Shown in pieces: positions 25,119 to 35,067 of a DNA stretch of 64,000 bases. Within the stretch, counting starts at the first letter, position 1; every line of letters starts with the position of its first letter. The DNA is from Fastidiosipila sp964627125. Its GTDB lineage: Bacteria; Bacillota; Clostridia; Saccharofermentanales; Fastidiosipilaceae. The translations under genes were made by a program, and so were the position numbers. The stretch spans positions 1 to 64,000 of the forward strand of contig CAZVJQ010000001.1 of NCBI GenBank assembly GCA_964627125.1, written 5' to 3'. Under the pieces are notes generated by a model. That model was not told the origin of the DNA. It saw only the letters and a program-made list of their open reading frames with translations, and did no database searches.

Positions 25119-26366
25119 TTAGTAGCCGCCTTGAACTTTCTTTAGACGAGCAAATCTAGGTAAACCATGTTCTTTAGGTAATTGAGTTTCACCTTGGATT
25201 AATGGTAATGCGTAGTTTACGAACTCTTCGCTAACGTTTGTACCATTTTCTGTAATCCATTCTGCTGGGAATACTGATTCAGCATTTGCAACATCTGCTA
25301 ATGGGATTAAGATGTACTCTACTTCGTACTCTTCACCATCTTTACGTCTTACACCAACCATCTTGTCAGTTTCGCCGTTAATAGCAGCCTTAACCGCTTC
25401 AGCACCTGAGTTGAATGATTCATCAATATCTGTTTGTGATGCTAAGTGAGCTGCAGCACGTTGTAATAATGAGAACTCAACTGCTCTGATTTTGCAGTTA
25501 AATTTATCTTTTAATTGTTTTGCTAGAACTTCACCTGTACCACCATATTGTTTGTGACCAAATGAGTCATATTCAATATCCCCAACTAATTCTGGAATAC
25601 TTAAGCCATCTGCTGTGTGTACTCCTTCTGAAACTGCGATAATTACTTTATTATCTTTATCTAATGCGTCATCAACATCTTTAATGAACTTGTCCATGTC
25701 GAATTCTACTTCTGGTAGATAGATTAAATCTGGACCTGTACCATCAATGTGGTTTGCTAAACTTGTAGCAGCTGTTAACCAACCTGCGTTACGACCCATA
25801 ATTTCTAGAATTGTAATTTGGACATTGTTGTAAACAACAGCATCACGGTAAACTTCCATTGTTGAAGTAGCTAAGTATTTTGCAGCTGATGCATAACCTG
25901 GACTGTGGTCTGTTCCGAATAAGTCATTATCGATTGTCTTAGGAACACCCATAACACGCATTTCCCAACCAGAATCTCTCATGTATTTTGAGATCTTGTT
26001 AGCTGTATCCATTGAGTCATTACCACCATTGTAGAAGAAGTAACGGATGTTGTATTTTCTAAATACCTCTAATAGTCTCTTGTAATCTGATTCATCATCT
26101 TCTACATTAGCTAATTTGTATCTTACTGAACCTAGTGCTGAAGAAGGAGTATATTTTAATAATTCTAACTCTTTTGGATCTTCCTCGTTCATTACGTAGA
26201 AGTCTTCTGTTAGAACTCCAACTATACCATGGTGTGCACCATATACCTTGTCTATTACATCTGAGTGTTTTAATGCTTCGATGAATACACCTGCAGCACT
26301 CGCGTTAATAACTGATGTTGGACCACCTGATTGTCCAAACATTAAATTACCTTTTAATACGCTCAT
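25119..26366 (-). CDS. Pyrophosphate-dependent 6-phosphofructokinase
   Basis: Interconverts fructose 6-phosphate and fructose 1,6-bisphosphate using PPi, allowing reversible glycolysis. 415 residues. The phosphate donor loop reads GGNDSMDTA, with an acidic residue after the Gly-Gly-Asn where ATP enzymes have Gly. The catalytic motif is PKTIDNDL, whose lysine is the mark of PPi specificity (ATP enzymes have PGTIDND). GGAGG upstream supports the ATG. A monocistronic gene, probably highly expressed, as its codons look more restricted than those of its neighbours. Confidence 0.95.
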   Translation of the reverse strand: MSVLKGNLMFGQSGGPTSVINASAAGVFIEALKHSDVIDKVYGAHHGIVGVLTEDFYVMNEEDPKELELLKYTPSSALGSVRYKLANVEDDESDYKRLLEVFRKYNIRYFFYNGGNDSMDTANKISKYMRDSGWEMRVMGVPKTIDNDLFGTDHSPGYASAAKYLATSTMEVYRDAVVYNNVQITILEIMGRNAGWLTAATSLANHIDGTGPDLIYLPEVEFDMDKFIKDVDDALDKDNKVIIAVSEGVHTADGLSIPELVGDIEYDSFGHKQYGGTGEVLAKQLKDKFNCKIRAVEFSLLQRAAAHLASQTDIDESFNSGAEAVKAAINGETDKMVGVRRKDGEEYEVEYILIPLADVANAESVFPAEWITENGTNVSEEFVNYALPLIQGETQLPKEHGLPRFARLKKVQGGY

Positions 26367-26518
26367 AATTCCTCCATTTCCTAATTAAAGAAATATATTT
26401 TTTTATCATATGAATTATATCAAAGATTTAGACAAACATAAAATAAGATAACGATATTTATGCAAAAATAGTAGATATTAAAGAATTTAAACTATTACTA
26501 GACATGTAGATACTAAGA

Positions 26519-28126
26519 TTATTGATAGGAAATCAAGTCATGGTGATAAATCTTAAGATTTTCCTTAGACTCATATTTATAGACAATCTTAATAAGCTCT
26601 TCCAACTCAGGATCTAAATCATGAAAATCTGTCTTAGAGTAATTTGTCCAAAGCCTTAATGTTATTAAGGCTGTATACCTAACTGCAGAACTAGACGACT
26701 GCAAGCCAGCAATTATAAATTCTCTACCCTTCCATGGTCTCAATCTTAAAATTGCAATGATAGAAACTAGTAACTTCTCCATCCTTGTAAGCTCATTTGA
26801 AGTTCTCTTAGTTGCAGGACCATTTGCTATCTCAACAAGTGGAATAACCTCAGACAACTCATCTAGAATGAAATCAAATTCAGGTCTATCTTCAAATTTA
26901 TACATATTTAAGATCTTAATGTAATCTTCAGGATTGTCTCTAATTTCATCAGCATCGATATTCGCTATATTTAATGTTCTAAACATAGCACTAAATAGCA
27001 ATTCAGATGACTCTTCGCTAGCACTTATAAAATCTTTAAATTCATTAAAATCATAGAGCTCTACAATAAAGGCATTTAATTCATCCAACTCACCAGATAC
27101 CGCATAGAACTGTAAAATTCTAAAATTAATAAATACCTTACCTGGACTATCATCTGACTCATTAGCTAATTCATCCTCATCATGTTCTTCAATAAATTTT
27201 CTAATTCCTGCATAGTTACTATGTAGAATAATCATTAATTTAATAGCATCTAAGCTTAATTTATTGTGTGTAGAAAATTTCTCTAACCAGGTTGTAACAG
27301 TCTTAATTTGCACATCTGCAGCTAAGTCAAACAATCTAATTACACCAGGTTCTGGAGTTACACTAGTCAGCATAATGTAAGTAAATGCGTCAAACTCCTC
27401 ATCTGAGAGCTCAGCATTTTGAACATAATCAACTAGCTTAGAGTAATTAAGTATAGGTGAGCTCTGGTACTGAACTTTAGCAGTATTCTTATACCCATCT
27501 TCTAGCAACCATTTAGTAACGACTATAGAGCTTAATTTAAGACGAGGGATCAATAACACTCTTCCCCATCCATGAACCTTCTTTGCAACCTCAAATAGCT
27601 CCTCATTAGCATCTGGCCACTTACTTATAATCATAGAAGTAAATAAGGTGAGTTCATCTGAAAGAGCTAATGTTCTAATAATATCCTTTTCAGATTGCTC
27701 TAAATTAGAAGCTTCTTTCTCGACAACAACTAGTGAGAACTTAACTAATTCTACGTTATCTGACTCGGTCAAAGCCCTAATTGCCCTATCCAAGAGATCG
27801 AAATAAAAATAAGATTCTTTGGTCTGCTTAATTTCTCTAATAAGGTAATCTAATAGTTTTACAGTTCCATCTAACTGTAAGTCTCTAGCTAAATCATCCC
27901 AGACCTGATAGATATTCCCTTTTCTAATCTCAGCAAATATCTTCTTATAAGAATTTAATCTATCTCTAGATATTCTAGCTCTTCTCTCATGTAAGAAGGT
28001 CACAGCATCTCTAGCACCATCTCTGGTGTATGCATCGTCAGTATATTCTAAGTCATAAATTGAAAAATTCTTATCTAGTTCCCCATTAACTAGATTTGCC
28101 TTAATCTTCTCATAAATTGATTGCAT
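26519..28126 (-). CDS. Large helical protein of unknown function
   Basis: 535 residues, almost wholly alpha-helical, acidic, without membrane span or signal peptide. The periodic alternation of Leu-rich helices (for example VKFSLVVVEKEA, TLFTSMIISKWP, AVRYTALITLRLW) suggests a HEAT- or ARM-like superhelix, most clearly at the C-terminal end. No catalytic motif is visible. It stands between PPi-PFK and the ACT regulator, on the same strand but with gaps of about 150 bp on both sides, so it is probably its own unit. Confidence 0.8.
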   Translation of the reverse strand: MQSIYEKIKANLVNGELDKNFSIYDLEYTDDAYTRDGARDAVTFLHERRARISRDRLNSYKKIFAEIRKGNIYQVWDDLARDLQLDGTVKLLDYLIREIKQTKESYFYFDLLDRAIRALTESDNVELVKFSLVVVEKEASNLEQSEKDIIRTLALSDELTLFTSMIISKWPDANEELFEVAKKVHGWGRVLLIPRLKLSSIVVTKWLLEDGYKNTAKVQYQSSPILNYSKLVDYVQNAELSDEEFDAFTYIMLTSVTPEPGVIRLFDLAADVQIKTVTTWLEKFSTHNKLSLDAIKLMIILHSNYAGIRKFIEEHDEDELANESDDSPGKVFINFRILQFYAVSGELDELNAFIVELYDFNEFKDFISASEESSELLFSAMFRTLNIANIDADEIRDNPEDYIKILNMYKFEDRPEFDFILDELSEVIPLVEIANGPATKRTSNELTRMEKLLVSIIAILRLRPWKGREFIIAGLQSSSSAVRYTALITLRLWTNYSKTDFHDLDPELEELIKIVYKYESKENLKIYHHDLISYQ

Positions 28127-28281
28127 TCAGATAGCCCCCTTCTTTAAGGTAGTAAACATGATACTACAAATACTATTTTTAAAAGGTAGCATTCACACTG
28201 GCTGATCTAAAGTTAGGATTAAACCATAACTCTATTCATCGAATGTTTTATTATTAGATATTTATTGAAATTAAATTTGAA

Positions 28282-28755
28282 TTATTCTGCAAATACTTCG
28301 ACTTGGCGAATACCTGCAATCTTATTGAGGTTTCTTCTAAGAGCTACTAAGTCTCTATTTGCATCAGCTAGAGTAGCTGTAATCATAACATCTGTAAAAC
28401 CACTCCTAGGCAGTCCCTGAGATACAGCTATAACCTTATTACCGCCTGTACTAAGAGACAATATTAGTTCAGATAAAGCATCAGAGGTTCTTTCAAAACT
28501 AGCAGTTACTGTGACTTGGTTCTGGTCAAAGGGATCTTCCCAGATTTGGACATCATCTCTATATTTATAAAATGCAGATCTAGACATGCCAACACGCTTA
28601 ACTGCCTCATTAACTGAGGATACATTCCCTGATTGCAATAGTTCTTTAACCTTCATAACATTGTTATAAACTTCTGGTAAAGCAGAACTTTTTACTATCA
28701 AGTATTCACTGACATATTCATCATTTTCAAAATTACTAGCCAATATTAGCCTCAC
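28282..28755 (-). CDS. UPF0735 ACT-domain protein (PheB-like)
   Basis: 157 residues: an N-terminal helix-turn-helix-like segment (VNEAVKRVGMSRSAFYKYRD, about 43-62) and a C-terminal ACT domain (about 78-155; VTVTASFERTSDALSELI, GFTDVMITATL). Proteins of this family lie near hom/thrB or obg in other Firmicutes and are thought to be amino-acid-responsive regulators, though the role is unproved. The GTG start has AAGGCGG ten bases upstream. A TTG at 28743 with GAGG six bases before it is an alternative. Three 11-bp direct repeats lie just upstream (28804-28836). Confidence 0.85.
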   Translation of the reverse strand: MRLILASNFENDEYVSEYLIVKSSALPEVYNNVMKVKELLQSGNVSSVNEAVKRVGMSRSAFYKYRDDVQIWEDPFDQNQVTVTASFERTSDALSELILSLSTGGNKVIAVSQGLPRSGFTDVMITATLADANRDLVALRRNLNKIAGIRQVEVFAE

Positions 28756-28803
28756 TGATTTTATTCCGCCTTATAAAGACTTCACTTTTACTCTAGTCCA
28801 CAA

Positions 28804-28836
28804 GTAACGTACATGTAACATTTATGTAATATACCA
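28804..28836 (-). promoter_or_regulatory. Three 11-bp direct repeats upstream of the ACT regulator gene
   Basis: On the minus strand TTACAT-N5-TTACAT-N5-TTACTT, one turn of helix apart. This is the geometry of response-regulator sites such as PhoP/PhoB boxes. It lies 49-81 bp before the ACT gene's start. A closely similar pair lies at 267-288. Confidence 0.4.
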
Positions 28837-29149
28837 TTGCATAGAAAATTGGTCAATAGTATTTTATTACATTTTACATCTAAAGCTAGATAAAAGCTAG
28901 AACTAAGACATATTCACTCATAAAATAAATCAAAATATTCATTAATTATCAAGTACACCTCAGGTGGAAAGAAGAGATAAAAACGTGCACAGAGCACGGA
29001 TACAGCTTATTTGTTACAACGATATACATTTACTGTGCAAGATTATACGTTCATATACATGTATAATTATTCATTAAATGCATTTTACACAAACCTTATG
29101 TATATCTATGCATGAGATACCAATGCATAATTATCACATCAAATTTTTG

Positions 29150-29180
29150 CATAAAAATAGCTGAGTGTCTCTACTCAGCC
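29150..29180 (-). terminator. rdgB-operon terminator
   Basis: On the minus strand GCTGAGT pairs with ACTCAGC around six bases, followed by TATTTTTAT. Confidence 0.8.
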
Positions 29181-29207
29181 AATTGATTTCTATATTTGTA
29201 TTTTTTA

Positions 29208-29822
29208 TTACTTCATTTCATCTGCTAAGAAGTACTTCAATTTCCTCAATGCTTGTCCCCTATGACTAATTAAGTTTTTTGTTTTAGGATCAATTTCTGC
29301 ACTAGTCTTCTTATACTTCTCTAGATAGAAAATAGGATCATATCCAAAACCATTTTCACCTTTTGCTGCCGAACTAATCTTACCAGGCATCTCTCCAGTG
29401 AAAACTGTAGCTACATCTCTACCTGCTTGCCACCAAGCAATAGCACAAACAAATTTAGCATTCCAGTTTTCTTCTTCGACTCCACTTGCATTTAGCTCAT
29501 CCCATAACATATCAAACTTTTCTGGATAGCTAGCATCTTCTCCACCATATCTAGCAGAATACACACCAGGTCTTCCATTTAAGGGTTCTATAGCTAAACC
29601 TGAGTCATCCGCCAGAATATAATAATCTGGGTATATCTCATGATAAGCTTGAGCCTTCTTCCTAGCATTACCTTCGAAGGTATCTTGATCCTCAACGACC
29701 TCTACCCTCTCCTCAATATCATTTAAACTTATAATTTCAAATTCAAAATCAGATAGTATTTCTTTAAGTTCTTTAACTTTATTTTCGTTGCTACTTGCTA
29801 GTAAACAAAATTTCTTTTCCAT
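29208..29822 (-). CDS. rdgB: XTP/dITP diphosphatase, RdgB/HAM1 family
   Basis: Hydrolyses deaminated purine triphosphates (ITP, dITP, XTP) to monophosphates so that they are not built into nucleic acid. 204 residues, family length. Motifs: SSNENKVKELKEIL at the N-terminus, ADDSGLAIEPLNGRPGVYSARYGG (metal and base binding), GENGFGYDPIF and the terminal SHRGQAL. It is the last gene of an argS, 618-residue protein, methyltransferase, rdgB run, 12 bases after the methyltransferase gene, and a strong terminator follows. Confidence 0.95.
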   Translation of the reverse strand: MEKKFCLLASSNENKVKELKEILSDFEFEIISLNDIEERVEVVEDQDTFEGNARKKAQAYHEIYPDYYILADDSGLAIEPLNGRPGVYSARYGGEDASYPEKFDMLWDELNASGVEEENWNAKFVCAIAWWQAGRDVATVFTGEMPGKISSAAKGENGFGYDPIFYLEKYKKTSAEIDPKTKNLISHRGQALRKLKYFLADEMK

Positions 29823-29834
29823 TTTTTACCTACT

Positions 29835-31358
29835 TTATCTAAGCAAATTCTGCGGATATAAATTCTTGAGTGTACTCATATTCTTCTTCGTCCATGTAAG
29901 CGGAAGCCCGTTTACTGTAACTACAATATATGCCTGTTCATAAATTTTGTTAAGTTCATATGTTTCACTCTCATTTAAAACTAGTGTTTCACCTTTTAAT
30001 AAAGCTTGAACTCTTATATCTTTATAATCTAGCTCTAAAACATATTTCCATGAATCTACATCACTTTGCATTAAAAAATCTCTGCTCGGTATGAAGGTCA
30101 GCTTCTTTGAACCCTTCTTGATGTCACCCAAATAACATCCCTCTTTAATAACTTTAAGTCCAGTTAAGCTAGGGTACTCTTCAGGCAGTAGGTATAATCT
30201 TTCGTTGTCAACAATGAATCTTTTATCATTAGCATTTAAAATTTCATCAAGATATTCATCTTTTATGTATGCTTTGGCAAAAGCAAAGCAAGCTTCCTTA
30301 GTTTCCCTTTTAGTAAAAGTAGAATCTACATTTTTAGATTTCTTATTCTTTTTAACCCTTAGAATTTTATCTGGAGTTTGGCTGACATCTGCATCCTTAG
30401 ACTTAACTAGCAGAGCACAAAAGTGCCCTTCACCCATTCCATCTTGCGGCCAAATTCTTATAGCCTTAGTAAGTTCTTGATTACCATCTTTAGCAATTCC
30501 TGGGCGAAGCCCTTCAATAGATGGCAAATATTCTCTAGGATCCACTATGCTAAATTCAGGATGTCGCTCTAAGAAATCTAGAATGATTTCCTCATTTTCC
30601 AGACTGTTAAAAGTGCAGGTGGAGTAGACAATTCTACCGCCTGCTTTGACCAAAGTACTAGCAGACTCAAGGAGTTGCATTTGTGTTGGAATTATCGAAT
30701 TAGGGCCATACTCAGCCCATGAATTCATAACGGTCTTATCTCGGCGGAACATACCTTCGCTAGAACATGGAACGTCAAGTTGGATAGCATCAAAATAGTT
30801 TGACCAGTCCTTTGGCAGACCGTCTGCTGTATCAAAACTAGTTACTATAGTGTTCTTGAAGCCCTGCAGCTCAATATTGTGGGACAAAATCCTAGCCCTA
30901 GCCTCGCTTATATCATTAGCTATGAGGAGGCCTTCACCATTTAATTTACTTGCAGTTTGAGAACTCTTGCCACCAGGAGCAGCGCATAAGTCTAATATTT
31001 TCTCACCAGGTTTAGCATTTAAAACTTCAGCAGGTAACATTGCAGATGCTTCTTGTATATAAATTAAGCCTAATGCATAAGCTAGACTTCTACCCAATTT
31101 TTCCTTATTAGGAATGTAATAGCCATCTGAACTCCAAGGAACTTCTTTTAGATAATCACTAGTAGGTTTATTATCAAATTCTTCTGCAAAAAGTTTTGCT
31201 ATATCTTCAGCACTAGCCTTAGATTTTTGAAATCTCCAAGCTCTCTTCCAATCAGATGAGAAACCATTTTTAAAACTATCCCATTCATCGAGAATATTTG
31301 CCTTCTCAAAAAGCTCATGCATTGAATTCAGAAATTCTTCAGGTATTCTTGTTTGCAA
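29835..31358 (-). CDS. RsmF-like rRNA m5C methyltransferase
   Basis: SAM-dependent cytosine-C5 methyltransferase of the NOL1/NOP2/Sun family acting on rRNA. 507 residues. The catalytic domain (about 1-310) shows the SAM site LDLCAAPGGKSSQTA, the PC motif DVPCSSEGMF and the second catalytic cysteine in YSTCTF. The C-terminal part (about 370-505) has the RsmF-type RNA-binding extension with LNLLYPQ-like ending. The frame begins with TTG three bases after the upstream stop codon, with GGGAAG overlapping that stop, so it is translationally coupled. Confidence 0.9.
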   Translation of the reverse strand: MQTRIPEEFLNSMHELFEKANILDEWDSFKNGFSSDWKRAWRFQKSKASAEDIAKLFAEEFDNKPTSDYLKEVPWSSDGYYIPNKEKLGRSLAYALGLIYIQEASAMLPAEVLNAKPGEKILDLCAAPGGKSSQTASKLNGEGLLIANDISEARARILSHNIELQGFKNTIVTSFDTADGLPKDWSNYFDAIQLDVPCSSEGMFRRDKTVMNSWAEYGPNSIIPTQMQLLESASTLVKAGGRIVYSTCTFNSLENEEIILDFLERHPEFSIVDPREYLPSIEGLRPGIAKDGNQELTKAIRIWPQDGMGEGHFCALLVKSKDADVSQTPDKILRVKKNKKSKNVDSTFTKRETKEACFAFAKAYIKDEYLDEILNANDKRFIVDNERLYLLPEEYPSLTGLKVIKEGCYLGDIKKGSKKLTFIPSRDFLMQSDVDSWKYVLELDYKDIRVQALLKGETLVLNESETYELNKIYEQAYIVVTVNGLPLTWTKKNMSTLKNLYPQNLLR

Positions 31359-31361
31359 ACT

Positions 31362-33218
31362 CTACTTCCCTTCTAGTGTTTTGGCAATATCAAATGCTAA
31401 TTTTTTTATAGTTTCTTTATCAAGTGGATTTTTATATTTAGCTGACTTCAACTCTTCAATAAAAGTATCTGTACCACTTATAGCTGAGAACTTATCAAAC
31501 TTCGCTCTAGTTCTATTTCTATCATCTAAGAATTCATAAAGAACAGTAATTGAAGAGAGCTCCACTATAGCCTCTATGATGGAGTTAAATGGATATTTAA
31601 TAATCTCAAGCATCAGCTCATTATTAATACCTGTTGGATAAATATCATTCAAACGGTATTCTTTAATAAGCAAATCAAACTTATCCATTAAATCAATATA
31701 TTCAAGATTCTCTTTTTCATAAATATACTTTTGGACTTCAAACAGCATAGTGTTGTTTAGAATTGAAATAACAGTGCTATACACTCTTGTTTGTAAGTAG
31801 TCATAAGCTCTATCTTCCATTAATTCACCCATACGACTTAGTGTCATAAATTCATAAGCTAGAGTTACAAATTTATTGCTCTCTGCGCTAGGTTCTATAT
31901 TTAAATAGGAATCAATACCTGCTCTAACTCGAATAATATTGAAATCTAAATATCCTATATTTTGGATATATTCAGATATAGATTTAGATGTCTGATTTAT
32001 CTTGCCTTCAATAAATGTCATCTGACTCTGAGGCAGATAGTAGGAATTTATTTTAATCTCATCCCTAGGGTCGGCATATTCAATATTTATATAATTTCTC
32101 TTCATCAAGTAATCACTAAAATTACGAGCAGATCTTTCAATTGCTCTTTCGCTGACATAGATTAATTTTCTAGTAAACTCTAATCTTTCTAAGTTAAAAT
32201 TAAAGATTTTACTATTTGGATAATACTCTTGCTCATGCATGGGCTCAAATACCCCCTGCAAAATCTTATCTACATTTCTTAATTCCCAATCATGATCACC
32301 AAAATTTTCTTTATAATATTCTCTGAATTCATTTCTACTTCTAGGAATATGACTACTCTCTTGCATTAATTTATGTTCTTGAGAAAACATATTCATAGAG
32401 CGATCAAAAACTGTTCTTCTTATCGGTAAAATATAATTCTTAACAGCAGATAGGAACTCGTCTAACTCTACACTCTGGTAGTTGAAGAATTCTTGATCAA
32501 ATAAGCTATATTCTTGAAATGCAGTGAACTTTAAATTAGCAGCATGGGTTTTTCTCAGCTCTATAATTTGCAATAAATTTTCTATGAAATCAGATGAGTG
32601 TACTCTAAGTTCAAGCTTCTCTTCTAATTCTTCTAGCTCTTCTCTATCGTCTCTATAACCTAAAGATCTAATAGTGTTATATGAGTTGGCTCTGTAGAAA
32701 ATTAACTTCCCAAACTCTTGGATTAATTCTGTTAGATATTCTTTATCCAAAACTACAGCTATAGAACGATAGAAAGTTCTTCTCATATCTTCTTCAGTGA
32801 TAATAAATTTCTCTAATTCATCCTCAAAGTATTTAACAACTTTACGGTCTGGATTATCAGCATCTTTCGCCTTATTAAAATATATCTCAGCTAGTCTGAA
32901 GTTTTCTACATAAGCAGCATAAATATCTAGCACATTCTTAAAAAGTTTAGATGCTTTTGTGTGTTCGTCTTCACTTCTTAATGTAGATCTTAGTCTTCTA
33001 AATTCTGACTTAGTTTCTTGATAGTTAAACTCTTCATATTCTATGCTTGAAAAATCTTTTACATCATTGTTGAGCAAGGTAAAACTACCTGCAGTCTTAC
33101 CCAGGTCAAAACTCCTATTGCCTAAAATGGTAGATTCAAAATCGCTTCTTCTTTCCTTGCGCTTTTGTTTCCCCTCAATTAGGTCCAAGTCTTCTATCAA
33201 ATCATCAGAATCAAACAA
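31362..33218 (-). CDS. Large helical protein of unknown function between argS and the methyltransferase
   Basis: 618 residues, highly charged, helical throughout, rich in Glu, Tyr, Asn and Arg. The first 40 residues are acidic then basic. No membrane span, no cysteine motif and no P-loop is seen. It starts 15 bases after argS and runs into the methyltransferase gene with three bases between, so all are one transcript. No family recognised. The aromatic-rich surface and charge could fit a nucleic-acid or ribosome-associated role, which is a guess from context. Confidence 0.8.
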   Translation of the reverse strand: MFDSDDLIEDLDLIEGKQKRKERRSDFESTILGNRSFDLGKTAGSFTLLNNDVKDFSSIEYEEFNYQETKSEFRRLRSTLRSEDEHTKASKLFKNVLDIYAAYVENFRLAEIYFNKAKDADNPDRKVVKYFEDELEKFIITEEDMRRTFYRSIAVVLDKEYLTELIQEFGKLIFYRANSYNTIRSLGYRDDREELEELEEKLELRVHSSDFIENLLQIIELRKTHAANLKFTAFQEYSLFDQEFFNYQSVELDEFLSAVKNYILPIRRTVFDRSMNMFSQEHKLMQESSHIPRSRNEFREYYKENFGDHDWELRNVDKILQGVFEPMHEQEYYPNSKIFNFNLERLEFTRKLIYVSERAIERSARNFSDYLMKRNYINIEYADPRDEIKINSYYLPQSQMTFIEGKINQTSKSISEYIQNIGYLDFNIIRVRAGIDSYLNIEPSAESNKFVTLAYEFMTLSRMGELMEDRAYDYLQTRVYSTVISILNNTMLFEVQKYIYEKENLEYIDLMDKFDLLIKEYRLNDIYPTGINNELMLEIIKYPFNSIIEAIVELSSITVLYEFLDDRNRTRAKFDKFSAISGTDTFIEELKSAKYKNPLDKETIKKLAFDIAKTLEGK

Positions 33219-33233
33219 AACTAACTCCTGTTA

Positions 33234-34967
33234 TTACATTCTCTCAGCAGTTTCCATACCAAGTAATGCAAGAGCTTCCTTAGCAACATTTGCAAATGCA
33301 CTGGCCAAAGCCAACCTCGCTATCTTCAACTCTTCACTCTCAGCTTGCAGTATAGAAACTGAATTATAAAACTTACTAAATGTTCTACATAAGCTCATAA
33401 GTTGGCGAGCAAAACTAGATGGTTCATTATTTCTTAATGTGTAATCAATAGTAGATTTTAAAGTAGAAATCTCATTGACTAAATCGAACTCTTCTTGACT
33501 ATCTAGTAGTGTTAAGTCTGCTGAAGTTACTTCTTCTGCGGTTAATCCTGACCTTCTTAAAATACTTCTTGCTCTTGCATATGCATATAGCATGTATGGT
33601 GCTGAATCTCCTTCGAAGTCTAATACCTCATCCCAATCAAAGATTATATCTCTTTCACGACTATTTCTTAAATATGTATAACGAAGAGCTGCTTGACCAA
33701 TAATTTCTGCTGTTTCATCTATCTCAGAATCTAGCATCTTATCTTCACGTTTCTCATTATTCTTGATAATAATTTCTTTTGTCTTCTTAACTGATTCACT
33801 TAATAAATCTTCTAGATATACTACATCTCCAGATCTAGTAGATAGTCCTACACCATCAGGTAATTTAACTAAACCAAATCCAACAAAATAACAGTCGTCT
33901 GACCAGTCAAAACCAGCCTTCTTCAAGACTGTAAATACTTGTTTAAAATGTAATGACTGAGGTAAACCAACTACATAAATTAACTTATCAAAATCATAAT
34001 GCTCTTTTCTATACATGGCTGCAGCTAAGTCTCTGGTTGCATAAATAGATGAACCATCTGATTTTCTTATAAGAGCAGGTGGCATATTTTCATCTTCAAG
34101 ATCTACAATAAGGGCACCTTCACTTTCGCTAACTATTCCTGCATCAGTAAGAGTATTTACTACTTCATCTAACCTATCTACATAGAAAGCTTCACCTTTA
34201 TAGCTATCAAATCTAATACCCATACGATCATAGGTCTCTTTAAATTGCTCAACACTATAAGCTCTAAACTTCTCCCATAATCCATATTCATGTTCATAGC
34301 CTAGTTCTAGATTCCTAAATCTTAATCTAGCTTCATCTTCTAATTCTGGATTAAATTCAGCTTCTTCATGAAATTTAACATATACTCTTGTTAGTTCTTT
34401 AATAGGGTCATCGGTAAGGCTTGCCTCATCTCCCCAATTGTCGTAAGCAACAATTAATTTTCCAAACTGAGTTCCGTAGTCACCTAAGTGATTCAAACGT
34501 TCTACATTGTAACCTTGGCTTGCATAAATATTAGCTAGAACATCACCTAGTATAGTTGAAAAACCATGTCCAACGTGGAATGGTTTTGCAATGTTTGGAG
34601 ATGAGAATTCAACTAATACTGTCTCATTATTACCCGAATTAGATTTTAAAAATTCACCTCTATTAGTAAGGACATCATTAATCAAATCACTAGCAAAAAC
34701 ACCTCTATCTAAGAAAACATTTAGATAAGGTCCTTTAGCTTCTATTCTATTAATAAAGTTTAGTTTTTCTTTTGATTCAAGTGTTTCAATAAAATCTGCT
34801 GCTATTCCTACTGGAGCTTTCTTCAGCTCTTTAGCAAATCTAAAACATGGTATTGCGAAGTCACCCATATCTCTTTGTGGTGGTACTTCTATAATTTCAC
34901 TAATCAACTCAATATCAATATCTAAACTATCAGCTAGGAATTTAGCTGTCTCTTTTTTAAAATCCAT
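33234..34967 (-). CDS. argS: Arginyl-tRNA synthetase
   Basis: Charges tRNA-Arg. 577 residues, class Ia. The N-terminal additional domain (about 1-95) is followed by the HIGH-type motif in SSPNIAKPFHVGHG (HVGH). The KMSKS-like loop reads VGLSTRSGD, as in many ArgRS, and the C-terminal DALR anticodon domain carries YAYARARSILRR. It is the first gene of a four-gene operon (argS, unknown 618-residue protein, m5C methyltransferase, rdgB). No T-box leader is visible in the 100-bp divergent gap to the small zinc-ribbon gene. Confidence 0.96.
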   Translation of the reverse strand: MDFKKETAKFLADSLDIDIELISEIIEVPPQRDMGDFAIPCFRFAKELKKAPVGIAADFIETLESKEKLNFINRIEAKGPYLNVFLDRGVFASDLINDVLTNRGEFLKSNSGNNETVLVEFSSPNIAKPFHVGHGFSTILGDVLANIYASQGYNVERLNHLGDYGTQFGKLIVAYDNWGDEASLTDDPIKELTRVYVKFHEEAEFNPELEDEARLRFRNLELGYEHEYGLWEKFRAYSVEQFKETYDRMGIRFDSYKGEAFYVDRLDEVVNTLTDAGIVSESEGALIVDLEDENMPPALIRKSDGSSIYATRDLAAAMYRKEHYDFDKLIYVVGLPQSLHFKQVFTVLKKAGFDWSDDCYFVGFGLVKLPDGVGLSTRSGDVVYLEDLLSESVKKTKEIIIKNNEKREDKMLDSEIDETAEIIGQAALRYTYLRNSRERDIIFDWDEVLDFEGDSAPYMLYAYARARSILRRSGLTAEEVTSADLTLLDSQEEFDLVNEISTLKSTIDYTLRNNEPSSFARQLMSLCRTFSKFYNSVSILQAESEELKIARLALASAFANVAKEALALLGMETAERM

Positions 34968-35067
34968 TTATTTCCCTCTTAAAACTTGTTATTTAATCAA
35001 AACTATAATTTTTCTATACTTCGTATATAATTATATCAATCAATTATACCACTAGCGGAGGCTATTT

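Larger units (their letters stand above)
28756..29207. other. Intergenic region with phased direct repeats and hairpins
   Basis: No coding sequence is seen. It holds 11-bp direct repeats at 28804-28836, a hairpin CGTGC/GCACG (28984-28998), an inverted repeat TATGCAT/ATGCATA (29107-29129) and the rdgB terminator (29150-29180). The style resembles 59-1522 and one element is shared with it. Confidence 0.6.
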
